Below, piece after piece: positions 1 to 9,012 of a stretch of DNA of 64,000 bases (its first letter is position 1; each line of letters opens with the position of its first letter). The position numbers and the translations under genes were made by a program. This stretch comes from Roseitalea sp. (GTDB taxonomy: Bacteria; Pseudomonadota; Alphaproteobacteria; Rhizobiales; Rhizobiaceae). Where the stretch lies: assembly GCA_017642895.1 (NCBI GenBank), contig JAEPON010000003.1, forward strand, positions 310,001 through 374,000, read 5' to 3'. The notes beneath the pieces are model-generated. The model saw nothing but the letters and a program-made list of their open reading frames with translations. It did no database searches and was not told where the DNA came from.

Positions 1-846
1 TTTGCCGAGACGCGCGAGGTCTATTTCACCTTTTCCGAACCCGGCGCCGGCGGCACGGGCACTGCGCTGGCAAAAGGCGTCCTGACCGGCGAGACGACGA
101 ACAATCCGTCACTCGAAGGCACCGAGACGATCTTTTCGATGAACGTCAAATCCTCGGGCGGGCGCCATTTCGGTTCGCGCACCGGCTTCTGGCCCGACGG
201 CACGGTCTATGTGACCACCGGCGACCGCGGCGACCGGCCCCGCGCGCAGGTGATGAGCGACCATGCCGGCGCCGTCATTCGCATCAATCGCGACGGCACC
301 ATACCCGCCGACAACCCCTTCATCGGGCAGGCGGGCGCGGCCCCCGAACTCTGGTCCAAGGGCCACCGCAACATTCAGGGCGCCGACATCGATCCCGAGA
401 CTGGCCTGTTGTGGACCGTCGAGCACGGCGCGCGCGGCGGCGACGAGATCAACCGCCCCGAGGCCGGGCTCAATTATGGCTGGCCGGAAATTTCCTATGG
501 CCGGCATTATTCGGGCCTGCGCATCGGCCGGGGCACCGAGGCGCCGGGCTTCGAGCAGCCGCTGCACTATTGGGACCCGTCGATCGCGCCGTCCGGCCTT
601 GCCATCTATGAGGGCGCCATGTTCCCCGAATGGCGGGGCGACATCCTTGTCGGCGCACTACGCGCCCAGCTCCTGTCGCGGCTCGACCGCGACGAAAGCG
701 GCGCGATCATCGGCGAGGAACAATTGTTCGAGGGCGACCTTGGCCGTATCCGCGATATCGAGATCGCGCCGGACGGATCGCTGCTCGTTGCCATTGACGC
801 CGATCCGGGCCGGATCGTAAGGATCGTGCGCGACCCCGCCTCCTGA
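1..846 (+). CDS. PQQ-dependent aldose/sorbosone dehydrogenase, C-terminal part
   Basis: The reading frame is already open at base 1, so the gene begins upstream and only the last 281 codons are present. The visible part carries conserved pieces of the glucose/sorbosone dehydrogenase beta-propeller: a GHRN-QG segment near visible residue 121, then HGARGGDEIN, then NYGWP about 157. Members oxidise aldoses in the periplasm with pyrroloquinoline quinone and calcium as cofactors. Substrate cannot be read from the sequence, and the signal peptide lies outside the window. The DUF1499 gene follows 18 bases downstream on the same strand and may be co-transcribed. Family assignment is firm; the exact sugar is unknown. 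Confidence 0.85.
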   Translation, partial: FAETREVYFTFSEPGAGGTGTALAKGVLTGETTNNPSLEGTETIFSMNVKSSGGRHFGSRTGFWPDGTVYVTTGDRGDRPRAQVMSDHAGAVIRINRDGTIPADNPFIGQAGAAPELWSKGHRNIQGADIDPETGLLWTVEHGARGGDEINRPEAGLNYGWPEISYGRHYSGLRIGRGTEAPGFEQPLHYWDPSIAPSGLAIYEGAMFPEWRGDILVGALRAQLLSRLDRDESGAIIGEEQLFEGDLGRIRDIEIAPDGSLLVAIDADPGRIVRIVRDPAS

Positions 847-864
847 TCCCGGACCCTGATCGCC

Positions 865-1371
865 ATGAACTGGTTTTTCGGCCTTGTGCTGCTGATCATC
901 GCGCTCGCCCTCGTGGCAACCAGCGCGTTCCTCCTCGTCGGCCGCGAACAGAGCTGGCGAATGATCGCCGGCGACCCCGATCTCGGCCCGTTCGACCTGA
1001 CCGCGCCGCAACGCGCCAGCCGGCCAAACGACGCGCTCCTGTGCACGCCGGGCCTGTGCAGCGCTGTGAAAACCGACGGTGACCTGCCGGTCTATGCCAT
1101 GACGCCCGAGGCGCTGATCGCGGCGCTGACGGCAGCCATCGAGGCCCAGCCCGAGCGCAAGGAGCGCGTCGATGACGGCGCAGACCCGAACGCCCTGCGC
1201 TATGTCACATGGACCGAGACGATGCGCTTTCCGGATACCAACCAGTTCCTGGCGGTCGATCGTGGCGACGGCACGAGCGGCCTTGTCGCCTATGCACGCG
1301 CGCAGGTGGGCTATTCGGACCAGGGCAACAACCGCGCCCGCCTCACCCGCTGGACCGGCGCGATCGACTGA
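865..1371 (+). CDS. DUF1499 family membrane-anchored protein
   Basis: 168 residues. An N-terminal hydrophobic stretch (about residues 3-26) probably anchors it in the inner membrane, and the rest resembles DUF1499: an RPNDALLC segment, then a C-terminal block ending in an R-R-L--W pattern. The molecular function of DUF1499 is not established. It lies 18 bases after the sugar dehydrogenase gene and looks like the last gene of that unit, because the next gene is convergent and a strong hairpin follows. Domain call is fairly sure, role unknown. Confidence 0.75.
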   Translation: MNWFFGLVLLIIALALVATSAFLLVGREQSWRMIAGDPDLGPFDLTAPQRASRPNDALLCTPGLCSAVKTDGDLPVYAMTPEALIAALTAAIEAQPERKERVDDGADPNALRYVTWTETMRFPDTNQFLAVDRGDGTSGLVAYARAQVGYSDQGNNRARLTRWTGAID

Positions 1372-1381
1372 GTGCGTTTCC

Positions 1382-1407
1382 CTCTCCCCGCAAAAGCGGG
1401 GAGAAGG
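1382..1407. repeat. Short palindrome between convergent genes (family C, terminator-like)
   Basis: CTCTCCCCGC, loop AAAA, GCGGGGAGA: a near-perfect hairpin between the ends of the DUF1499 and HD-hydrolase genes. The same core recurs at 7882-7907, 21290-21315 and 21432-21459, also between convergent gene ends. It probably stops transcription in both directions, although it lacks a clear U-run. Confidence 0.65.
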
Positions 1408-1414
1408 CAAGCGC

Positions 1415-1999
1415 CTACCCCGCCCACGCCGTGCGACCCTCGGCCAGCGCCTCGGTCTGCGCATCGATCAGCGCGCGGATTTCGGCGAGCAGCGGATGAG
1501 CGTCGGTACGCGCCTTGCCGTAATCGAGATTGAACCGGTAGTCGAAACCGGGCGCATTGGCCCCTTGTGTGTGCTGCAGGATCGTCTCGAGCTTGTCGAA
1601 CCCCTTGGCCAGCACGGCTTCGGGCGTCGCGGCGGCGGCATATTCGTCGTAAAGCACGCGGAACTCGTCGCGCAGCGCCGCCGGCAGGCCCTCGGTCAGC
1701 GTGCGGAAGTCGGCCCGCTCGCGCGCATCGCGCCCGTCACCAGTATTTTGGTGGATCGCCGGCACATCGCCCTCATAGATCTCGCCCAGATCGTGGATGA
1801 TGGCGAGCTTGAGCAGCCTGAGCCGGTCGAGCTCCACCGGCAGCAGGTCGGCAAAGACAAGGATTGTCAGGCAGAGCCGCCACGAATGCTCGGCAACGCT
1901 CTCCGCACGCCCCGACGCGGTGACGCCAGAGCGCAGCGTGTCCTTGATCCGCTCGGCCTCGCGCAGGAATGCCAGCCGCGCGGCGAGATCGCCGGTCAC
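1415..1999 (-). CDS. HD-domain hydrolase, YfbR/5'-deoxynucleotidase-like
   Basis: The best start is GTG at 1999: it overlaps the upstream stop as GTGA and gives a 194-residue protein beginning MTGDLAARLAFL. HD-superfamily metal ligands are visible: His38 in AEHSW, and His69-Asp70 in IHDLGEIYEGD. The pattern fits the small HD hydrolases related to YfbR, which dephosphorylate deoxynucleoside monophosphates, but substrate is inferred only from fold. Translation is probably coupled to the DUF1176 gene upstream. An in-frame start further upstream (2068) would lie inside that gene and is less likely. Confidence 0.8.
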   Translation of the reverse strand: MTGDLAARLAFLREAERIKDTLRSGVTASGRAESVAEHSWRLCLTILVFADLLPVELDRLRLLKLAIIHDLGEIYEGDVPAIHQNTGDGRDARERADFRTLTEGLPAALRDEFRVLYDEYAAAATPEAVLAKGFDKLETILQHTQGANAPGFDYRFNLDYGKARTDAHPLLAEIRALIDAQTEALAEGRTAWAG

Positions 2000-3081
2000 G
2001 ATTTGTCGCCGGCCGATGGCCAGATGCGCTCCCAGCTTTCCAGCGTCTCGTCGAACACGCCGTCGCATTCATCCTTGACGCGCATCTCGGCCAGAACGAA
2101 CCCGTAGCCGAAACCCACCTCGCCAATGCTCCAATTCGCGACGGTGCCGCAATCGCCGATGCCGCGCCCCTTGAAGAAGGAAGAAACCTGCCGCGCCTCG
2201 GCGTCCCATTGCGCATTCCAGGCGACCATCACCGCGCCGGGACCCTCATCGGTCATCACCGGCAACGGCAGGCGGTAATGGGTGCCGTCGATCTCCGCCC
2301 AGAAGGCGAACGGCGCATTATAGGCGCCGGCCGAGCCGCAGCGCAGGCCGACCAATCGCACCTCGTCGTCAATGTCGGCGGAAAAGCCGCCCAGCGGATC
2401 GGGCACCGACCCGTCGAAATCGGCGCAGGGGGCGCCCGCGCCGTCATAAAAGCGGCGCAGGCCGGCGGGCACCGCATCCAGGGCCGCCATGTCGCCTTCA
2501 TCCTCGGGTGCCGCCGGCGCGGCGCCGATCGCCGCCAGCGCATCCTCGCGGCCGACGCGGCCCTGCACCTCGTCCATGAAGATGGCGCCGGCGACCACGC
2601 CAGACAGCGAATAGGGCGCTGTCGTCTGCCCCGATCGCGTCCGGAACGTCACCTGAAGCCGTTCGCCGGCCTTGGTGGCGGCAAAAAGCGCGCGCACCTC
2701 ATCCTGGTCGGCGTATGAATATTCCGACATCGCCGCGCGGTAGGAAAACGCGCTTGAAGGCACCGACAGCACTTCGGCGCCGTCAATCACGAAGCGCACC
2801 TCTGATCCGGCGGCCAGCGGCTCGCGCATCGTCAGATAGAGCGCGACGGGCGCATCGAACGCCGCCGCCCGGCGGAAGCCGACCGTGAACAGGGTGACGC
2901 GCGCATTGGTGATGAACATGTCGCAGCGCAGCGCGTTGGTGCACGACACGTTCACATCGCGGATGCGCTTGAACTGGCTGGCGTCCGCCGGCACCGGCAT
3001 GGCGGCGGCCACAAGGCCGGCAACGGCCAGGCAAAGCCCGGCAAGGGCGCCAAACGGCAATTGGATGGGCTGCTGACGCAA
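1996..3081 (-). CDS. DUF1176 family secreted protein
   Basis: 361 residues with an N-terminal signal peptide (hydrophobic about 10-28, cleavage near ADA-S). The C-terminal half has the DUF1176 hallmarks: an A-YN-PF-FW segment, LPLPVMTDEG, and a GRGIGDCG block followed by W-pattern residues. Several cysteines could form disulfides, consistent with a periplasmic location. No activity is established for the family. Its stop overlaps the HD-hydrolase start by 4 bases, so the two are probably one transcription unit. It is divergent from the EamA permease gene. Confidence 0.75.
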   Translation of the reverse strand: MRQQPIQLPFGALAGLCLAVAGLVAAAMPVPADASQFKRIRDVNVSCTNALRCDMFITNARVTLFTVGFRRAAAFDAPVALYLTMREPLAAGSEVRFVIDGAEVLSVPSSAFSYRAAMSEYSYADQDEVRALFAATKAGERLQVTFRTRSGQTTAPYSLSGVVAGAIFMDEVQGRVGREDALAAIGAAPAAPEDEGDMAALDAVPAGLRRFYDGAGAPCADFDGSVPDPLGGFSADIDDEVRLVGLRCGSAGAYNAPFAFWAEIDGTHYRLPLPVMTDEGPGAVMVAWNAQWDAEARQVSSFFKGRGIGDCGTVANWSIGEVGFGYGFVLAEMRVKDECDGVFDETLESWERIWPSAGDKS

Positions 3082-3263
3082 GGGGAACTCCCGTTCGTTT
3101 TTTCTCGCCCTAACATAGGCTGTCCGCCGGCCATGATAAGGGTGTCCGGCTGCGCAATCCCGTGATCGGCGCGAATGTGCCGCGTGCTCCGGGGCTTGGC
3201 AAGCTTGTCACGGTGACATGTTTGCCGCTTGCCCACCCGTCGGCACCATGGCACGGCCGCATC

Positions 3264-4175
3264 ATGCAACGCACGACCGCCAATGCTCTGCTGCTCGTCA
3301 CCGGCGCCATTTGGGGCATGGGCTTCGTCGCCCAATCGACGGCGATGGACGCGATCGGCCCGGTTTTCTTCACCGGGGTGCGCTTTCTGGCCGCCGCGAT
3401 CGCCGTCGCGCCGCTGGCGCTGTGGGAGATGCGGCGCGCAAGGGCCGCGGGCAGCCCGCCGCTGACCGGCCGGCAATGGCGGAGCTTTGCGCTCCTTGGC
3501 TGTCTCCTCTTTGCCTCGCTGGCTGCACAGCAGATCGGCCTTCTGACGACGACGGTCACCAATTCGGGCTTTCTGACCGGCACCTATGTGGTGCTCGTAC
3601 CGGTGATCGCCGTGCTCGCGCTGCGCGAATTCCCCCATCCGGTGGTCTGGCCCGCCGCTGCGATGACGCTCGGCGGCATCTGGCTCCTCTCCGGCGGCGC
3701 GCTGTCCGGGCTGACCGAGGGCGATTGGTGGACGCTCCTGTGCGCGTTCATATGGGCGTGCCACGTCATCGCGCTCGGCCGCTTCGTCAGGGGCGCGCCG
3801 CGCCCGTTCACACTGGCCTTCACGCAGTTCGTCGTCTGCGGGCTCATCGGCTGCGCGATCGCGCCGTTCATCGAGCCCGTCTCGCTTGACCTGATTGTCG
3901 CCGCCGCGCCCGAGATCGCCTTTGCCGGCATCGTCTCCGGCGGCGTTGCCTTCACCATCCAGGCGGTGGCCCAGCGCCACACCACCGCGCCCCAGGCAGC
4001 GATCTTCATGTCCACCGAAGCGCCTTTCGCCGCCCTGTTCGGCGCGCTGTTGCTCGCCGAACGCATCCCCGCCATCGGCATCATCGGCTGTGCTCTGATC
4101 TTCGCGGCCATCCTTGCCGTCGAACTGGTGCCGATGGTGCGGCCGGCCCGACAAGGGACCGCTCACGAACCCTGA
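3264..4175 (+). CDS. EamA/DMT-family permease
   Basis: An inner-membrane transporter of the drug/metabolite superfamily with about ten hydrophobic segments arranged as two EamA halves. The open frame runs up to 3162, but the first transmembrane segment begins right after ATG 3264 (MQRTTANALLLVTGAIWGMG), which matches the usual N-terminus of the family and gives 303 residues. Conserved features include the GAIWGMGF start and EAPFAALFGALLLAE in the last repeat. Substrate is not predictable. It is divergent from the DUF1176 gene. Confidence 0.85.
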   Translation: MQRTTANALLLVTGAIWGMGFVAQSTAMDAIGPVFFTGVRFLAAAIAVAPLALWEMRRARAAGSPPLTGRQWRSFALLGCLLFASLAAQQIGLLTTTVTNSGFLTGTYVVLVPVIAVLALREFPHPVVWPAAAMTLGGIWLLSGGALSGLTEGDWWTLLCAFIWACHVIALGRFVRGAPRPFTLAFTQFVVCGLIGCAIAPFIEPVSLDLIVAAAPEIAFAGIVSGGVAFTIQAVAQRHTTAPQAAIFMSTEAPFAALFGALLLAERIPAIGIIGCALIFAAILAVELVPMVRPARQGTAHEP

Positions 4176-4507
4176 CAGCGATCAAATTCGCATATCCCGC
4201 CGACGCGCGTTACCGCCCCGGCCATGGCACGGCGCCGCGCTTGCCCCAATCGGCCACGGAAACCACGGTGAAAAAGGCTGATCCCGCCGTCACTTGAGCC
4301 GGGGCGCATCCAGAATGTGGCGAGCCACCATCGATCATGGCCGAATTATGTCGTTGTTTTTGCTGACTTTTGGCAACCGAACGTGAATTGCACCGTCGCG
4401 GTGATCCGGCCAGTTTCGCCCCGTCACCGCCGTCGGCACGCCCTTTGAACGGCACCTTCCCCGCCGGCGCCGGTGACATCAACGGGAGACAGAAAGGGAT
4501 ACAATCC
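4176..4507. other. Intergenic stretch, nothing identified
   Basis: 332 bases between the EamA gene and the DUF1344 gene. I see no convincing reading frame, RNA gene or strong hairpin. The 3' end holds the promoter/leader of the DUF1344 gene with a purine-rich ribosome site (GGGAGACAGAAAGG) about 10 bases before its start. Confidence 0.5.
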
Positions 4508-4759
4508 ATGACCAACAAACTGACCGCAGCACTGGCAGGCGGCGCGTTGCTCGCCTCGGCCATTTTCGCAGTCGCCGGCGAGGGCCAGGGCGTGATCGCC
4601 TCGCTCGATCCGGAGACCCGGATGATCGTCCTGGAGGACGGTTCGAGCTGGCTGGCGGCCGACGAGGTCGACCTGAGCGGCCTTGCCCCCGGCGACACGA
4701 TCAGCGTCGTCTACACTGACGGCACCACCACGCTGACCGAGGTCACCAAGGTCGAGTAA
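4508..4759 (+). CDS. DUF1344 small periplasmic protein
   Basis: 83 residues from ATG 4508, preceded by GGGAGACAGAAAGGG. A cleavable signal peptide (about residues 1-24, ending AVAG) precedes a small beta-rich domain with GVIASLDPETRMIVLEDG and a PGD-ISV-Y turn, the pattern of DUF1344. The fold suggests a small OB/SH3-like barrel; no function is known. It is monocistronic, with a perfect inverted repeat downstream. Confidence 0.75.
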   Translation: MTNKLTAALAGGALLASAIFAVAGEGQGVIASLDPETRMIVLEDGSSWLAADEVDLSGLAPGDTISVVYTDGTTTLTEVTKVE

Positions 4760-4843
4760 GGCCGGACGGGCCCGGGACGGCCCGCTTGCCCTGACCGGGG
4801 TCCTCACCCGAACCCGGTCCGGGTCGTCCCGTCGCCCGGCATT

Positions 4844-4869
4844 ATCGCCCGGATGCAGGACCGGGCGAT
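4844..4869. terminator. Inverted repeat between convergent genes
   Basis: ATCGCCCGG, 8-base loop, CCGGGCGAT: a perfect 9-bp stem between the DUF1344 gene and the convergent enolase-family gene. There is no T-run on either strand, so terminator function is tentative. Confidence 0.35.
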
Positions 4870-4933
4870 GGGGCGGGCGCGGCATGATCATCCGTGACGA
4901 CGAGCGGACATGCCGCGCCATCCCGAACCCCGT

Positions 4934-6148
4934 TCAGGGGCGCACCGGCGCATCGACCATCACGAGATGCAGGTCCGGCCCATCATAAGGGTGCGCGCGG
5001 GCGACGTCCTCGTTCAGCGTTACGCCAAGACCCGGTTCCACGGGCACCAGCGTATCGCCATCCTCCAGCACCAGCGGCCTGTCGAGCAGGTCGGCGTGAA
5101 AACCGGTCCAGTCCTTGATCGCTTCCAGGATCAGGAAGTTCGGCAGCGTCGCGGCCAGTTGAATGTTGGCCGCCGCCGCAATCGGCCCGCAATAGCAATG
5201 CGGCGCGACCAGCGCGTGATGGGTTTCGGCAATCGCCGCAATCTTCTTGGTTTCGAGAATGCCGCCGGATCGCCCCAAATCCGGTTGGACGATCTGCGCC
5301 GCACCAAGCGCCAGAAGCCGCGCGAACTCATATTTGGTCGTCAGTCGCTCGCCCGTGGCAACCGGGATCGAGGTTTTTGCGGCGAACTGCGCCATCGCCT
5401 CGGGCATGTCCGGCGGCACCGGCTCCTCGAACCAGAGTGGATCATGGGGTTCGATGGCTCTCGCCATCCGCGCCGCACCCGACGGGGTGAACTGGCCGTG
5501 CGTGCCGAACAAGATGTCCGCCCGCGTGCCCACCGCCTTGCGCACCGCGCGCACCATCGCCGCCGACCGGTCGATGTCGGTCAGGAGCGGCTGGTGCGGA
5601 TCGTGGATCGTGTAGGGCCCGGCCGGATCGAACTTGATCGCGGTGAAGCCGCGCTCGACCCATTGCAGGGCCGCCTCGGCCGCCATGTCGGGATCATTAT
5701 AGACCGTCCGCCCCCCGGTCTCGGCCGGATAGATCGAGCCGGTTGCCGGATAAAGATAGGTGTAGGAGCGCAGGCGGGTCTGCACCGCGCCGCCGATCAG
5801 CCGGTGCACGGGCTGGCCGGCATGCTTGCCGACAATGTCCCAGCAGGCCATTTCCAGCGCCGAAAAACACCCCATCATCGAGACGTCCGGCCGCTGCGTG
5901 AAGCCGGACGAATAACAGCGCCGGAACAGCGCCTCGATATCGTGCGGGTCGCGGCCGACCAGATGCCGCTCGGCGGCATCCAGGATCATCGCCGCCATGG
6001 TCCGCGGCCCGAACGTCGCATTGTAGGCTTCGCCATAGCCGACCACGCCGTCCGAATCGGTCAGCTTGACGAAGATGAAATAGCGCCCGCCGGGCGTGCC
6101 CTCGGGGGTGCCGACGATGAAGGTTTCGATATCGGTGATGGTGGGCAT
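4934..6148 (-). CDS. Mandelate racemase/muconate lactonizing family protein, sugar-acid dehydratase-like
   Basis: 404 residues with the enolase-superfamily capping domain (about 1-130) and barrel. The barrel carries Lys172 in IKFDP, Glu241 in WFEEP, Glu267 in ATGER and His317 in APHCYCGP, as in D-galactonate and related acid-sugar dehydratases. At the position of the first metal ligand, normally Asp before x-His-Gly, this protein has Gly215 (FGTHGQF). The alcohol dehydrogenase gene lies just upstream on the same strand, so the two may act together on a sugar acid or polyol. Superfamily certain, substrate unknown. Confidence 0.8.
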   Translation of the reverse strand: MPTITDIETFIVGTPEGTPGGRYFIFVKLTDSDGVVGYGEAYNATFGPRTMAAMILDAAERHLVGRDPHDIEALFRRCYSSGFTQRPDVSMMGCFSALEMACWDIVGKHAGQPVHRLIGGAVQTRLRSYTYLYPATGSIYPAETGGRTVYNDPDMAAEAALQWVERGFTAIKFDPAGPYTIHDPHQPLLTDIDRSAAMVRAVRKAVGTRADILFGTHGQFTPSGAARMARAIEPHDPLWFEEPVPPDMPEAMAQFAAKTSIPVATGERLTTKYEFARLLALGAAQIVQPDLGRSGGILETKKIAAIAETHHALVAPHCYCGPIAAAANIQLAATLPNFLILEAIKDWTGFHADLLDRPLVLEDGDTLVPVEPGLGVTLNEDVARAHPYDGPDLHLVMVDAPVRP

Positions 6149-6224
6149 GTCGGCTCCGCCGGTCGTTGTTCATAGGTCGTCATTCGTAACGGAATCGACC
6201 GACGACCCGCGAACCACGACCGAC

Positions 6225-7316
6225 TCAAAACACGATCACATTGCGCAGGCCTTGACCAGCCTTGGTGGCCGCGATCGCCTCGTTGATCTCATCGAGCGTG
6301 TACCGGCCGGTGACCAGCGAATCGAGTTCCAGCACCCCGTCGCCATAAAGGCCGGCCAGAAGCGGCACGTCGCGGCACACGCAGGCCGAGCCCATTTTCG
6401 AGCCAAGGATGCGCTGACTGAAACCGGCAAAGCTGGCCGGATTGAACGCGATGTTCACATCGCTGTGCGGCATGCCGACAATCACGACGGTTCCGTTCTT
6501 GCCGATATAGCTGGTTGCGCTCTCAAGGGCGGCGCGCGCGCCCGATGCGACAAACACGAAGTCGGCGCCGCGCCCCTCGGTCGCCGCCACGACGGCGTCA
6601 ACCGCGTTGTCATGGATCGGATCGAGCAAATGGGTCGCGCCGAGTTGTTCGGCGGCATCGAGCTTTTCGCGCGACAGGTCGATGGCGATGACGCTCGCCG
6701 CGCCGGCGATGCGCGCGCCCTGCACCGCGTTGAGCCCGACCCCGCCACAGCCGATCACCACCGCATGGGCGCCCTTGGGCATCTTGGCCGTGTTGGTGAC
6801 CGCACCGACGCCGGTGATCGCGCCGCAGGCCAAAAGGCTGGCTGATTCATGAGGAATGGCCGGATCGACGGCGGCCAACTGGCTTTTCTCCACGACCAGC
6901 TTTTCGGCGAACGCCCCGGTGCGCAGGCCATGGCCAAGCGATGTGCCCGATGCGTCGGTCAGCGGCGAACGGCGGTCGAGACCGAAGATCGTCTCGCACA
7001 GATAGTCCTGGCCGGCCCTGCAATAATGACAGGTGCCGCAGGCGCGGATCAGCGTGACGACCACGCAATCGCCCGGCTTGACGTGGCTGACGCCCGCGCC
7101 CACCGCCTCGACGAGGCCGGCCGCCTCATGGCCCAGCACCATGGGCAGATCGCCGCCCCAGCCGCCATCGGCATAGGTGATGTCGGAATGGCAGACGGCG
7201 CAGGCCTTGACCGCGACCAGCACCTCGCCCGGTCCCGGATCGGCAAGCGTGACCTCTTCGATTCTCATCGGTTCGCCAAAGGCGCGGCAGACGGCGGCGC
7301 GAATGGTCTGCGGCAT
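6225..7316 (-). CDS. Zinc-dependent alcohol dehydrogenase, medium-chain (class III-like)
   Basis: 363 residues starting at ATG 7316 (MPQTIRAAVCRAFGEP). Catalytic zinc ligands appear as Cys42 (VCHSD) and His63-Glu64 (LGHEAAG). The structural zinc site is the four-cysteine lobe Cys93, Cys96, Cys99 and Cys107. A Rossmann motif, VIGCGGVG, follows. This is the MDR family near S-(hydroxymethyl)glutathione and other primary alcohol dehydrogenases, oxidising an alcohol with NAD(P) in the cytoplasm. It precedes the enolase-family gene by 76 bases, so they are probably co-transcribed. The exact substrate is not determined. Confidence 0.85.
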   Translation of the reverse strand: MPQTIRAAVCRAFGEPMRIEEVTLADPGPGEVLVAVKACAVCHSDITYADGGWGGDLPMVLGHEAAGLVEAVGAGVSHVKPGDCVVVTLIRACGTCHYCRAGQDYLCETIFGLDRRSPLTDASGTSLGHGLRTGAFAEKLVVEKSQLAAVDPAIPHESASLLACGAITGVGAVTNTAKMPKGAHAVVIGCGGVGLNAVQGARIAGAASVIAIDLSREKLDAAEQLGATHLLDPIHDNAVDAVVAATEGRGADFVFVASGARAALESATSYIGKNGTVVIVGMPHSDVNIAFNPASFAGFSQRILGSKMGSACVCRDVPLLAGLYGDGVLELDSLVTGRYTLDEINEAIAATKAGQGLRNVIVF

Positions 7317-7475
7317 GGCCTGCCCTCCCCGGCATGGCGTAAGGCCGCATCTAAACGCCTGCATGACCGCCGGCAGTTCCGCACGGGCGACATGCCGCGT
7401 CGGCTTTTTGAAAACCGCGCGGCACGGCGTGACAAAGCGGGTCCGATCGGCCAGAACCCGGCCAGGGAGATGCTC

Positions 7476-7871
7476 ATGAACGATACCGATCCGTCCGCGC
7501 CGGCGGGCACGCCGACCTTGCGCACCCTGGCCATGCCGGGTGACGCCAACGCTGCCGGCGACATTTTCGGCGGCTGGGTGATGGCGCAGATGGATCTGGC
7601 TGCGGGCATCGCCGCCGCCGAACGGGCGCGCGGCCGCGTCGTCACCGCGGCCGTCAACGAAATGGCGTTTCGCAGCCCGGTGCGCATCGGCGACACGCTG
7701 TCGATCCATGCGCATGTGGAAAGCGTGCGCCGCACCTCGATGGTGCTCTATATCGAGGCTTGGGCGCAGCGCTATCTGAGCGAACAGACCGAGCGCGTCA
7801 CCTTCGCCCGCTTCACCATGGTCGCGCTGGACGGCACGGGCAAACCGACCGCCATTCCGCCGGAAGCCTGA
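7476..7871 (+). CDS. Acyl-CoA thioesterase, YciA-type hotdog fold
   Basis: 131 residues. ATG 7476 is preferred over ATG 7470 because AGGGAG sits 6 bases before it. The sequence has the YciA/BFIT pattern: LRTLAMPGDANAAGDIFGGW near the start with the conserved N-GD-FGGW residues, then a V-EM-F--PV-IGD-L block. Such enzymes hydrolyse acyl-CoA esters as hexamers in the cytoplasm. It is divergent from the alcohol dehydrogenase gene and convergent with the extensin-like gene. Confidence 0.85.
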   Translation: MNDTDPSAPAGTPTLRTLAMPGDANAAGDIFGGWVMAQMDLAAGIAAAERARGRVVTAAVNEMAFRSPVRIGDTLSIHAHVESVRRTSMVLYIEAWAQRYLSEQTERVTFARFTMVALDGTGKPTAIPPEA

Positions 7872-7881
7872 GTCCGTTATC

Positions 7882-7907
7882 CCTTCTCTCCGCATGCGGG
7901 GAGAAGG
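7882..7907. repeat. Palindrome between convergent genes (family C)
   Basis: CCTTCTC-TCCGCATGCGGG-GAGAAGG forms a long stem. It is followed by the family's usual tail, GGATGAGGGGC, near 7932. It lies just after the thioesterase stop and before the convergent extensin gene end, so it probably acts as a shared terminator. Confidence 0.65.
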
Positions 7908-7970
7908 TGGGCCCGAGCAAGGCGAGCGCTCGGATGAGGGGCGGCTTGAAGACCATGCGCCCGCGCGGCA

Positions 7971-8756
7971 TCAATCACAGTGCCGGTAGCCGCTGCTCCG
8001 ATGGCGCAGATCGAAGTGGAAATGGTCGGCATGGTCGGCATCGCTGCCCGGCCCGAGCACGGTCGAGAATTCGTCGCAGGCGCCCGCGCGCGCCGCGTGC
8101 AGGAAACCACGCGCCCGCATCGCCAAAAGGCTCTGCCGGGAGACGGTGATCACATGGCCGTTCTTCAGCGTGAACGAGCCGATATCGAGTGCGTTGCCCT
8201 TGGAATGCTCGGACCAGCGGCTTGAGCCGCGAATGCGCCGGCACGAATAGGACGACATGTTGTTCACCTCGGCGATGCCGGTCAGATAGCGCTTGCGCGC
8301 GGCGGGCGCGGCATCCTTTTGCAGCCATTCGGCGGCCGCCAGCGCCGCCTGGCAGTTCAGCGTTGCCGCCGGCGAGAGCGCGACGCCCCGCGCCAGCGTC
8401 GAGACGCGCACCGGATGGTCGATGCCGCAGGCGGCCGAATCGCGGATCGGCGCCAGATCGGTGAATTGCACGCCGCGACGCTTGAGCGCGGCGCGGCACT
8501 GGCGCTCGCTGGCCGACATCACGCCGGCGCGACCGCCGCGGCCAAGACCGGGAAAGCCCATGCGCGGCAGCGAGAAGACCGAGCGCGTCGGCGCCGGATC
8601 GACGCTGGGCGACGGCGCTTTCGAGCCGCCGCCCATGAAGCCCCAATCGAGAAAACTGCACGAGGCCAGCGCCAGTCCGCCGGCAACCACCGCGGCAAGC
8701 CGCAATCCGGTGCGCATCCGCGCCGATCCGCCCGTTCGTCCGATGGTCACGCTCAT
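7971..8756 (-). CDS. Extensin-like family lipoprotein
   Basis: 261 residues from ATG 8756, supported by GGAG 7 bases upstream; a GTG lies one codon earlier. A lipobox, LALASC (Cys33), marks it as a lipoprotein. After a Pro/Gly-rich linker comes the extensin-like C-terminal domain (PF06904), with C-H and HSKGNALDIG segments and a final DHFHFDLR. This is the His/Asp layout of D-Ala-D-Ala carboxypeptidase-like zinc peptidases. A role in cell-wall processing is likely from the fold but not shown. Confidence 0.8.
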   Translation of the reverse strand: MSVTIGRTGGSARMRTGLRLAAVVAGGLALASCSFLDWGFMGGGSKAPSPSVDPAPTRSVFSLPRMGFPGLGRGGRAGVMSASERQCRAALKRRGVQFTDLAPIRDSAACGIDHPVRVSTLARGVALSPAATLNCQAALAAAEWLQKDAAPAARKRYLTGIAEVNNMSSYSCRRIRGSSRWSEHSKGNALDIGSFTLKNGHVITVSRQSLLAMRARGFLHAARAGACDEFSTVLGPGSDADHADHFHFDLRHRSSGYRHCD

Positions 8757-9012
8757 CACACCACTCCGTCCCGAAGGCCTGGTCCCGCCTCAAAGCTACG
8801 CCCGCAAGGTGAACGGGACGTTCGGAGAACTGGTTAAGCGCGCCTTAACCGATGTGGCCGCGAACATGACCGAGATTTAAGGTGTTGACCCTTGAGACCT
8901 GTGGTACCGGAGAGTACAAAAAAGCCACGGGCGCACTGGCTTGGCCACCGACGGATGGTGCGTGCCTGCCACCCACAACCCCGACACCGGAATGCAAACC
9001 AAGACGGAAGCG

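Noticed and set aside
8881..8915. TTGACC as a -35 promoter element before the DevBCA-type operon
   Set aside because: No matching -10 at suitable spacing; not strong enough to report.
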